Shown one piece after another: positions 51,965 through 59,333 of a DNA stretch of 64,000 nt. A program made the translations under genes and the position numbers. Each line of letters begins with the position of its first letter. Positions within the stretch are counted from its first letter, which is position 1. This stretch comes from Pseudomonas alkylphenolica (lineage in GTDB: Bacteria; Pseudomonadota; Gammaproteobacteria; Pseudomonadales; Pseudomonadaceae). The notes under the pieces were generated by a model. That model ran no database searches. It had not been told where the DNA came from and saw only the letters and a program-made list of their open reading frames with translations. Location: contig NZ_JADUCM010000017.1 of the NCBI RefSeq assembly GCF_016009175.1, positions 57,795 to 121,794 of the forward strand, written 5' to 3'.

Positions 51965-52007
51965 TGATCCCCTGGCAAGGCACTGAGGTGCCTTTTGGGA
52001 GCTTCCC

Positions 52008-53957
52008 ATGTTGAACACCCTGCTTCCCATCCTCCTGTTCGCCGCCTTGGGCCTTGCCGTCCTCGGCGCGTTGCGACGTGTGCGGATGTGGCGCCAAGGC
52101 CGACCGTCAAAGGTCGACCTGCTCGGTGGCCTGCTGGCCATGCCGCGGCGCTACATGGTCGACCTGCACCACGTGGTGGCCCGCGACAAATACATGGCCA
52201 ACACCCACGTGGCCACGGCTGGCGGTTTCGTCCTGGCGGCCGTGCTGGCGATCCTCGTGCATGGTTTTGGCTTGCACAGCAAAGTGCTCGGGTACGCCTT
52301 GTTGTGCGCAACGGTGCTGGTGTTTGCCGGTGCGCTGTTCGTCTACAAGCGCCGGTTGAATCCGCCGTCACGCCTGTCGAAAGGACCGTGGATGCGCCTG
52401 CCGAAAAGCCTGCTGGTGTTCGCGGCGAGCTTTTTCATTGCCACCTTGCCAGTGGCCGGCATCCTTCCGGAAGGCTCCGGCGGCTGGGTGCTGGTCGCGC
52501 TGCTGGGCGTTGGCGTGCTGTGGGGCGTGTCCGAGCTGTTCTTCGGCATGACCTGGGGCGGGCCGATGAAGCACGCCTTTGCCGGCGCCCTGCACCTGGC
52601 CTGGCACCGCCGCGCCGAGCGCTTTGGCGGTGGTCGTTCCACCGGGCTCAAACCCCTGGACCTGGAAGACCCGCAAGCGTTGCTGGGTGTCGAGAAACCC
52701 AAGGACTTCACCTGGAACCAGCTGCTCGGTTTCGACGCCTGCGTGCAGTGCGGCAAGTGTGAAGCCGCGTGTCCGGCCTTTGCTGCTGGCCAGCCGCTTA
52801 ACCCGAAAAAGCTCATCCAGGACATGGTCGTCGGCCTGGCCGGCGGTACCGATGCCAACTTCGCTGGCAGCCCGTACCCGGGCAAGCCCGTCGGTGAGCA
52901 CGCCGGCAACCCGCACCAGCCGATCGTCAACGGCCTGGTCGACGCCGAGACCTTGTGGTCGTGCACCACCTGCCGTGCCTGCGTGGAAGAGTGCCCGATG
53001 ATGATCGAGCACGTCGATGCCATCGTCGACATGCGCCGTCACCTGACCCTGGAAAAAGGCGCGACGCCGAACAAAGGCGCCGAAGTGCTGGAAAACCTGA
53101 TCGCTACCGACAACCCCGGCGGCTTCGCCCCGGGTGGGCGGATGAACTGGGCGGCGGACCTCAACCTGAACCTGCTTGGCGATACCAAGTGCACTGACGT
53201 GCTGTTCTGGGTGGGTGACGGTGCCTTCGACATGCGTAACCAGCGCACCCTGCGCGCCTTCGTGAAAGTGCTGAAGGCTGCCCAGGTGGACTTTGCCGTA
53301 CTCGGCCTTGAAGAGCGTGACAGCGGTGATGTGGCGCGTCGCCTGGGTGATGAAGCAACCTTTCAGCAACTGGCCCGACGCAACATCCAGACCCTGGCCA
53401 AATACAGCTTCAAGCGCATCGTCACCTGCGATCCGCACAGTTTCCACGTGCTCAAGAACGAATACGGCGCCTTTGGTGGCGACTACCTGGTACAGCACCA
53501 CAGCACCTGCATGGCCGAGTTGATTGCCGCTGGCGCGCTGAGCCTGGGGCAACACAAGGGCGGTAGCGTCACTTACCACGACCCGTGCTACCTGGGCCGC
53601 TACAACGGTGAGTACGAGGCGCCCCGCGAGGTACTGCGCGCCCTGGGTATCGAGGTGAAGGAAATGCAGCGTTCGGGCTTCCGTTCCCGTTGCTGTGGTG
53701 GTGGTGGCGGTGCGCCGATCACCGACATTCCCGGCAAGCAGCGGATTCCCGACATGCGCATGGACGACATCCGTGAAACCGCCGCCGAACTGGTTGCCGT
53801 GGGTTGTCCACAGTGCACGGCAATGCTTGAAGGTGTGGTTGAACCGCGACCCATGATCAAGGACCTGGCCGAACTGGTTGCCGATGCCCTGCTCGAAGAT
53901 CAGGCCCCGGCGAACAAGGCCGCTGCGGCCAAGCGTGAACCTGCGGAGGTGCACTGA
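52008..53957 (+). CDS. dgcB: Dimethylglycine demethylase subunit B, Fe-S protein
   Basis: A 649-aa protein with N-terminal membrane segments (about residues 5-20, 75-115 and 125-165), two 4Fe-4S motifs (CVQCGKCEAACPAF and CTTCRACVEECPM) and C-terminal CCG domains (DPCYLGRYNGEYEAPRE, RCCGGGGGAP, GCPQCTAML) like heterodisulfide-reductase/GlpC electron carriers. It probably docks DgcA and EtfAB to the membrane. GGGAGC precedes the ATG at 52008. Its stop shares a base with the etfA start (TGATG). Confidence 0.92.
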   Translation: MLNTLLPILLFAALGLAVLGALRRVRMWRQGRPSKVDLLGGLLAMPRRYMVDLHHVVARDKYMANTHVATAGGFVLAAVLAILVHGFGLHSKVLGYALLCATVLVFAGALFVYKRRLNPPSRLSKGPWMRLPKSLLVFAASFFIATLPVAGILPEGSGGWVLVALLGVGVLWGVSELFFGMTWGGPMKHAFAGALHLAWHRRAERFGGGRSTGLKPLDLEDPQALLGVEKPKDFTWNQLLGFDACVQCGKCEAACPAFAAGQPLNPKKLIQDMVVGLAGGTDANFAGSPYPGKPVGEHAGNPHQPIVNGLVDAETLWSCTTCRACVEECPMMIEHVDAIVDMRRHLTLEKGATPNKGAEVLENLIATDNPGGFAPGGRMNWAADLNLNLLGDTKCTDVLFWVGDGAFDMRNQRTLRAFVKVLKAAQVDFAVLGLEERDSGDVARRLGDEATFQQLARRNIQTLAKYSFKRIVTCDPHSFHVLKNEYGAFGGDYLVQHHSTCMAELIAAGALSLGQHKGGSVTYHDPCYLGRYNGEYEAPREVLRALGIEVKEMQRSGFRSRCCGGGGGAPITDIPGKQRIPDMRMDDIRETAAELVAVGCPQCTAMLEGVVEPRPMIKDLAELVADALLEDQAPANKAAAAKREPAEVH

Positions 53958-55180
53958 TGAGCGACATCATTCGCCGTGACCCGCGTGCCGAGTGGATTGC
54001 CCGTAACCGCCTGCATCCGCTGCACGCTGCCATGCAACAGGGCCAGCAGCACAGCTGGATGGGCCCCAACGGCCTCCAGCGCAAGAACCCCCATGGCGTC
54101 GGCTTCATCGGCCCCAACGGCATCAAGCGCATCGACCGCAGCGGCGCCCAGCAGGGCACCAGCAACAAGCGCAGTGCGGCTGCGGTGGTGGAGTTGCCGC
54201 TGCATCAGGTGTTGCAGCCTGCGTTCTACATTGCCGTGGTCCCGGACATGGTCGGCGGCCGCCTGGGCAGCCACGACCGCGACCTGCTTGGCCTCGCCCA
54301 TGGTCTGGCAGGCAGCGACGGCGCCGTTCTGGCGGTGGTGTTTGGCGAACACAAGGAAAGCAACTTTTCCACAGCTGGCGTTGATCGCCTGCTGGTCATC
54401 GAGGGCGATGAGTTCGACGGCTATGCACCGGAGCAGCTGGTGCAGGGCCTGCGTGCTGTGGATAACCAGTTCAGCCCGCGCCACTGGTTGTTGCCAGACA
54501 GCCGCAACGGTGGCGGTGAGCTGGGCCGGCGCTTTGCTGCGGCGATCAATGAACGCCCGGCTACGCGGGTCTGGCAGGTCAAGGATGGTCAGTGCAGCGG
54601 CCGCGCCGGTGCCGGCCAGCAAGACCTGATTCGTGGCCTGCCACGCTTGATCCTGGCGGCAGCCGAATGTGCCGAGCCGGTCAGCGAGACACGCCACGAA
54701 GCCTTGCCTGAGCAGTTATCCACAGGCGTAGTGCGCAGCCTGCCGCGTATTGAAGACCTCGGCCCGGTGGCTGTGGACCCGGCGGCAATTGCCATGGCGG
54801 AAGCCGAATTTATTGTTTCGGGGGGCAACGGCGTCAAGGACTGGGACCTGTTCCACCGCGCCACAATGGCCCTGGGCGCCACCGAGGGTGCTTCGCGGGT
54901 GGCGGTGGACGACGGCTTCATGCCGCGTAACCGTCAGGTCGGCGCCACCGGTACCTGGGTGACCGCGCGGGTGTATGTGGCTGTGGGTATCTCCGGGGCG
55001 ATCCAGCACCTGCAAGGCATTGGCGCCTGCGACAAGGTGGTGGCGATCAACATGGATCCAGGCTGCGACATGATCAAACGTGCCGACCTGTCAGTGATCG
55101 GCGACAGCGCGGCGATCCTGCAGGCGCTGATCGAGGCTGTGGAAAACTATCGCAACGGCGCCAAGCGCGATGCGGCATAA
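53957..55180 (+). CDS. etfA: Electron transfer flavoprotein alpha subunit (dgc-linked)
   Basis: A 407-aa ETF alpha. The C-terminal FAD domain is clear (IVSGGNGVKDWDLFHRA, RVAVDDGFMPRNRQVGATG, ISGAIQHLQGI, VVAINMDPGCDMIKRADLSVIGD). The N-terminal ~110 residues are an extension relative to housekeeping ETF alpha, with a basic WIARNRLHPLHAAMQQGQQ region. It transfers electrons from DgcAB (and probably sarcosine-oxidising steps) to quinone. It is a paralog of the housekeeping etfBA. Two perfect DnaA boxes lie inside the gene. Confidence 0.9.
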   Translation: MSDIIRRDPRAEWIARNRLHPLHAAMQQGQQHSWMGPNGLQRKNPHGVGFIGPNGIKRIDRSGAQQGTSNKRSAAAVVELPLHQVLQPAFYIAVVPDMVGGRLGSHDRDLLGLAHGLAGSDGAVLAVVFGEHKESNFSTAGVDRLLVIEGDEFDGYAPEQLVQGLRAVDNQFSPRHWLLPDSRNGGGELGRRFAAAINERPATRVWQVKDGQCSGRAGAGQQDLIRGLPRLILAAAECAEPVSETRHEALPEQLSTGVVRSLPRIEDLGPVAVDPAAIAMAEAEFIVSGGNGVKDWDLFHRATMALGATEGASRVAVDDGFMPRNRQVGATGTWVTARVYVAVGISGAIQHLQGIGACDKVVAINMDPGCDMIKRADLSVIGDSAAILQALIEAVENYRNGAKRDAA

Positions 55181-55196
55181 GGGCAGGGGGGCAACT

Positions 55197-55967
55197 ATGA
55201 ACACCAAGGTCATCAGTCTGGTTTCGGTCGGTGCTCACCCAAGCTCCGGGCGCTCCCGGCGAGCCGAGCAGGACGCGCGAGCAGTTGAGTTGGGCCTGCA
55301 GCTGGCTGGGGATAACTTGCAGGTGCTGCATGCCGGCGACCCCCACGAACCTGCGCTGCGTGCCTACCTGGGCATGGGCCTGGAACAACTGGACGTACTG
55401 GAACAACCTCTGGGCGCCGATGCGCTGGGCGTGCTCGGCGATTATCTGCGCGATGCGGGCGCCCAACTGGTGCTGACCGGCAGTCAGGCGGAAACGGGTG
55501 AAGGCTCGGGCATGCTGCCGTTCCTGCTCGCCGAACGGCTGGGGTGGCCGCTGGTGGTTGGCCTGGCTGAAGTTGAATCTATCCACAACGGTGTGGCGCA
55601 AGTGCTGCAGGCGCTGCCGCGTGGTCAGCGGCGTCGCCTCAAGGTACGTCTGCCATTACTGGCCACTGTGGATAACGCCGCGCCCAAGCCGCGCCAGAGC
55701 GCCTTTGGCCCGGCGCGCCGAGGTGTATTGGCGGCGCGGCAGGTAGAGATCGTTGAAGATGAGTTATTCACAAGCGCCGAACTGCAACCGGCAAAACCCA
55801 GGCCCAAACGCCTGAAGGTGATCAAGGCCAAAAGCGGCGCCGACCGTATGAAAGCGGCCACGGCGAAGGCCACCGGAGGTGGCGGGCAGGTGCTCAAAGA
55901 CGTCAGCCCGCAAGCCGGTGCAGAAGCGATCCTCAAACTACTGGTTGAAGAAGGTGTGCTGCGCTGA
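55197..55967 (+). CDS. etfB: Electron transfer flavoprotein beta subunit (dgc-linked)
   Basis: A 256-aa ETF beta. N-terminal VISLVSVGAHPSSGRSRRAEQDARAVELGLQLA and the loop QLVLTGSQAETGEGSGMLPFLLAERLGWPLVVG are ETF beta-like. The C-terminal tail is longer and lysine-rich (KPRPKRLKVIKAKSGADRMKAATAKATGGG). The frame is open upstream to 55170, but GGGGGG before the ATG at 55197 and the conserved start support 55197. The gene is last in the operon; downstream is the DnaA-box array. Two perfect DnaA boxes are within its coding sequence. Confidence 0.88.
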   Translation: MNTKVISLVSVGAHPSSGRSRRAEQDARAVELGLQLAGDNLQVLHAGDPHEPALRAYLGMGLEQLDVLEQPLGADALGVLGDYLRDAGAQLVLTGSQAETGEGSGMLPFLLAERLGWPLVVGLAEVESIHNGVAQVLQALPRGQRRRLKVRLPLLATVDNAAPKPRQSAFGPARRGVLAARQVEIVEDELFTSAELQPAKPRPKRLKVIKAKSGADRMKAATAKATGGGGQVLKDVSPQAGAEAILKLLVEEGVLR

Positions 55968-55971
55968 GCAA

Positions 55972-56467
55972 TTGCTCACAAAGTCTGTTGGTTGATCTGT
56001 GGATAAAGTGTTTGCGTATGGCTGCAAGGCACGCACGGCGTGCCTTTCGGCGTTATGGTCAAAAAATGATCAAGCTAAGTGACGGATTTTTCGGGTTTTT
56101 CTCTCTGCCGAAGCGATTATATTGCCCACAATCGCTGTTGGCGGGTCTGTGGATAATATGTTCGCCCATGGCTGAGAGGCCCGTGGAGCAAGGGCTGCGT
56201 CAAGTTGATCAAAAAACGCTCAATTGCTGCTTTTACGCCTGCCAATCCCCCGTATCTGGAGTGCTTGAGGCGTTATCCACAAGCATTTTCCAGGCTTGCG
56301 ACTTTTGCACACAAAGTCTGTTGGCGGCTCTGTGGATAAGGTGTTCGCCTTCTGCTGGGAGCCGCGTGGTTAAAGGTCTACAGAGATTTGATCATTTATT
56401 GATCAATATTTTTTTTTGGAAAAAACAATGACTTGCCCACATTAGCTGTGGGTTGCCCTGTGGATAA
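55972..56467. repeat. DnaA-box module array (4 modules plus one inverted box)
   Basis: Four modules, each TTGCNCACA, exactly 17 bp, then TGTGGATAA, start at 55972, 56122, 56305 and 56433. The second element is a perfect DnaA box (complement TTATCCACA). Inside the spacer CTGTTGG is conserved (CTGTGGG in the last). After each box a TGTTYG motif follows. An additional TTATCCACA at 56273-56281 lies in the opposite orientation. Between modules are TGATCA sites with A/T-rich flanks (56067-56072, 56206-56211, 56389-56394, 56400-56405, with a nine-T run at 56409-56417). The 55968-56657 gap holds no gene. Confidence 0.85.
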
Positions 56468-56657
56468 AGTGTTTGTTGTATGGAGCGGCCCAGTGGGGCT
56501 GGGGCGATGCGGCGGGTGGTTAAAATTTGTACAGACTCGCCCGAGGGCGTGATTCCAACCTGAACAGTAACTTTCCAGGCAGCCCTCTGAAGTAGCAGCG
56601 GTATCCAGCTTGCCATAGCATCGCGCCATGCTTTCGCATGGCGCGTCCTTCAAGCGC

Positions 56658-57950
56658 TTATTGCGTCTTCACTTCCTTCAGATACGGCGCCGGCGCCGCC
56701 CCCAGGTTGCTCAACATGCGTTCGCTGTACCAATCGATGAAGTTCACCACACCAAACTCGTAGGTTTTGGAATACGGCCCGGGCTGGTACGCCGTGGAGT
56801 TGATGCCGCGCTGGTTTTCTTCGGCCAGGCGCCGGTCCTGGTCGTTGGTGGCGTCCCACACCTGGCGCATACGGGCCGGGTCGTAGTCGACCCCTTCCAC
56901 GGCATCCTTGTGCACCAGCCATTTGGTGGTGACCATGGTTTCCTGCGCGCTGATCGGCCACACGGTGAAGACGATCATGTGATCGCCCATGCAGTGGTTC
57001 CAGGAATGCGGCAGGTGCAGGATGCGCATCGAGCCGAGGTCCGGGTTCTTGATGCGCCCCATCAGTTTCTGGCAACCCTGCTTGCCATCCAGAGTCATCG
57101 ATACCGTGCCCTTGAGCAGCGGCATGCGCACGATGCGGTTGCGCAGGCCGAAGCTGGCGTGGGCGTAGGGGATCTTCTCGGCGTCCCAGGCGGCTGCAGA
57201 GGCGGCGACATGGTCCTTGAAGGCCTGGTCGGCACGCGGGTCGGTGACGTCGTCCCATTCCAGCAGGGTTTTCAGCAGCTCCGGGTGCGAACCGCCGCAG
57301 TGGTAGCACTCGCGGTTGTTCTCCAGCACCAGCTTCCAGTTGGCCTTTTCCATCAAGGTGGTTTGCACCGCCACCTTGGTGTTTTCCATGTCGTAAGGCT
57401 CCATGTAGTGAGCCAGGGTCGCGAGGAAATCATCGATGGCCGGCGGGTTCTCGGCGAGGCTGATGAAGATGTAGCCGCCAGCAGTCTTCACATTCACCGG
57501 CTTGAGCCCGTACTGCTTCATGTCGAAGTCGGCGCCCATCTCGGTGCCGGCGAACAGCAGGCGGCCGTCGAGTTCGTAGGTCCACTGGTGGTAGTGGCAG
57601 ACCAGCTTGGCAACCTTGCCCTTGTCGCTGGTGCACAGGCGCGAGCCACGGTGACGGCAGACGTTATGAAAGGCGTGCACCTGCCCTTCGGCACCGCGTA
57701 CGACCAGGATCGGGTTCTTGCCGATCTGCAGGGTGAGGAAGTTGCCCTTGGCGGGGATCTCGCAGGTCATCCCGGCGATCAGCCATTCCTTCTGGAAAAT
57801 CTCCTCCATGTCGATCTGGAACAGGCGCTCGTCGCAGTAGAACGGCTGCGGCAGCGAGAAGGTGCGCTCGCGGCTCTGCAGCATCTCGGCGGTGGCCTTG
57901 CGCGCAGGTTCCAGTGGATCGCCCAGACTCAAAGTTGCGGTGACGTCCAT
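56658..57950 (-). CDS. gbcA: Glycine betaine monooxygenase, Rieske oxygenase subunit
   Basis: A 430-aa Rieske non-heme iron oxygenase that demethylates glycine betaine to dimethylglycine and formaldehyde. The Rieske motif is CRHRGSRL...CHYHQW (about residues 90-115), and the mononuclear iron region is ENNRECYHCGGSHPELLKTLLEWDD. The start at 57950 is preceded by GAGGA; an ATG at 57965 is less likely. It is divergent from the reductase gene gbcB with 285 bp between them, where a GbdR site would be expected. The length matches P. aeruginosa GbcA as I recall. Confidence 0.93.
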   Translation of the reverse strand: MDVTATLSLGDPLEPARKATAEMLQSRERTFSLPQPFYCDERLFQIDMEEIFQKEWLIAGMTCEIPAKGNFLTLQIGKNPILVVRGAEGQVHAFHNVCRHRGSRLCTSDKGKVAKLVCHYHQWTYELDGRLLFAGTEMGADFDMKQYGLKPVNVKTAGGYIFISLAENPPAIDDFLATLAHYMEPYDMENTKVAVQTTLMEKANWKLVLENNRECYHCGGSHPELLKTLLEWDDVTDPRADQAFKDHVAASAAAWDAEKIPYAHASFGLRNRIVRMPLLKGTVSMTLDGKQGCQKLMGRIKNPDLGSMRILHLPHSWNHCMGDHMIVFTVWPISAQETMVTTKWLVHKDAVEGVDYDPARMRQVWDATNDQDRRLAEENQRGINSTAYQPGPYSKTYEFGVVNFIDWYSERMLSNLGAAPAPYLKEVKTQ

Positions 57951-58135
57951 CGTGTAGGTCCTCATGGCCGGTGCAGGCGGCCGGTGAAAGTGGCTAATCG
58001 TTGTTATGGCGACGCAAGACGCAGTACAGCAGGATCATGTGCGATGGAGTGTGCGTTCGAAGCCGCCGGGAACCATATCCATGGGCGACATGATCAGATC
58101 CGTTTCCGACGCGCCAGCCCTTGTGGCCGGGGGCT

Positions 58136-58163
58136 GGTCGCGATAAGCACGCCGATGTCGCGG
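58136..58163. promoter_or_regulatory. Candidate regulator half-sites, gbcA-gbcB
   Basis: GTCGCGATAAG (58137-58147) and GTCGCGGATAGG (58157-58168) are direct half-sites 20 bp apart in the divergent gbcA/gbcB gap. They share the GCGACC-type core (complement strand) with the sites at 38934, 46099 and 46120. Confidence 0.4.
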
Positions 58164-58235
58164 ATAGGAAAGTGCCCGCCCCACAGCTTGAGCAGAATCG
58201 CAGCTATCAGGCCGCAGTCGGCCGTGGAGACGAGC

Positions 58236-59333
58236 ATGTCCAACTTCCTCAATCCGGTCAGCACCCAGACCTGGGCCAACGGCCGCCACATCGTCCGTTG
58301 CGTCAAGGTGATCCAGGAAACCTGGGATGTGCGCACCTTCTGTTTCATGGCCGACCAGCCGATCATGTTCTTCTTCAAGCCCGGGCAGTTCGTGACCCTT
58401 GAGCTGGAGATCGACGGCCAGCCGATCATGCGCTCGTACACCATCTCCAGTTCGCCTTCGGTGCCTTACAGCTTTTCGGTGACCATCAAACGGGTGCCGG
58501 GCGGCAAGGTCTCCAACTGGCTGCACGACACCCTGCACGAGGGCCAGGAGCTGGCGGTGCACGGGCCGGTCGGGCTGTTCAATGCCATCGATTTCCCCAG
58601 CCCCAAAGTGCTGTACCTCAGCGGCGGCGTCGGCATCACCCCGGTGATGTCCATGGCCCGCTGGTTCTACGACACCAACGGTAATGTCGATATGGTGTTC
58701 GTGCACAGCGCCCGCTCACCCAAAGACATCATTTATCACCGCGAGCTGGAGCACATGGCGTCGCGGATCGACAACTTCAGCCTGCACATCATTTGCGAGA
58801 AGCATGGCCTCGGCGAGCCATGGGCTGGCTACCGTGGCTACCTGAACCAGAAACTGATGGAGTTGATTGCCCCCGACTACATGGAGCGGGAAATTTTCTG
58901 CTGCGGCCCGACGCCGTACATGACTGCGGTCAAGCGCCTGCTGGAGAACAGCGGCTACGACATGAGCCGCTACCATGAGGAGTCGTTCGGTGCGACTCCG
59001 GCCGAGGTCAAGGCCGACGCCGTGGAGCTTGCCGAGCAAGCCGCCGAGGCGCCGGAAGTCGACAACGCCGACCTGCACCAGGTGGAGTTCACCGCCACTG
59101 GCAAGAGCATTCGCGTTGCCCCGGGTGAGACCGTGCATGCCGCAGCGGCCAAACTTGGCCTGATGATCCCCAAGGCCTGCGGCATGGGTATCTGCGGCAC
59201 CTGCAAGGTGCTCAAGCTGGGCGGTGAGGTAGAGATGGAGCACAACGGCGGCATCACCGATGATGACGTCGCCGAAGGCTACATTCTGTCGTGCTGCAGC
59301 GTGCCCAAGGGCGACGTGCGTATCGAGTTCTGA
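58236..59333 (+). CDS. gbcB: Glycine betaine monooxygenase, ferredoxin reductase subunit
   Basis: A 365-aa reductase supplying electrons to GbcA: FAD domain (MRSYTISSSP and GGKVSNWLHD), NAD domain (YLSGGVGITPVMSMARWF, FCCGPTPYMTAV) and a C-terminal plant-type 2Fe-2S ferredoxin (CGMGICGTCKVLKLGG ... LSCCSVPKG). The frame happens to be open far upstream, through the antisense strand of gbcA, but GGAGA before the ATG at 58236 marks the real start. Its stop abuts the stop of the convergent chemoreceptor gene (TGATCA, 59331-59336). Confidence 0.94.
   Translation: MSNFLNPVSTQTWANGRHIVRCVKVIQETWDVRTFCFMADQPIMFFFKPGQFVTLELEIDGQPIMRSYTISSSPSVPYSFSVTIKRVPGGKVSNWLHDTLHEGQELAVHGPVGLFNAIDFPSPKVLYLSGGVGITPVMSMARWFYDTNGNVDMVFVHSARSPKDIIYHRELEHMASRIDNFSLHIICEKHGLGEPWAGYRGYLNQKLMELIAPDYMEREIFCCGPTPYMTAVKRLLENSGYDMSRYHEESFGATPAEVKADAVELAEQAAEAPEVDNADLHQVEFTATGKSIRVAPGETVHAAAAKLGLMIPKACGMGICGTCKVLKLGGEVEMEHNGGITDDDVAEGYILSCCSVPKGDVRIEF

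Noticed and set aside
55972..56467. Reading the DnaA-box array as the main chromosomal origin oriC
   Set aside because: Pseudomonas oriC is at the rpmH-dnaA-dnaN region, none of which is here. An origin-like or DnaA-titrating role is kept only as a hypothesis.
56628..59333. A 901-codon open frame running from the etfB-gbcA gap through to the gbcB stop
   Set aside because: Its first 535 codons are the antisense strand of gbcA, which has a clear Rieske reading. The real gbcB starts at 58236 with a ribosome-binding site. The absence of stops is a GC-rich artefact.
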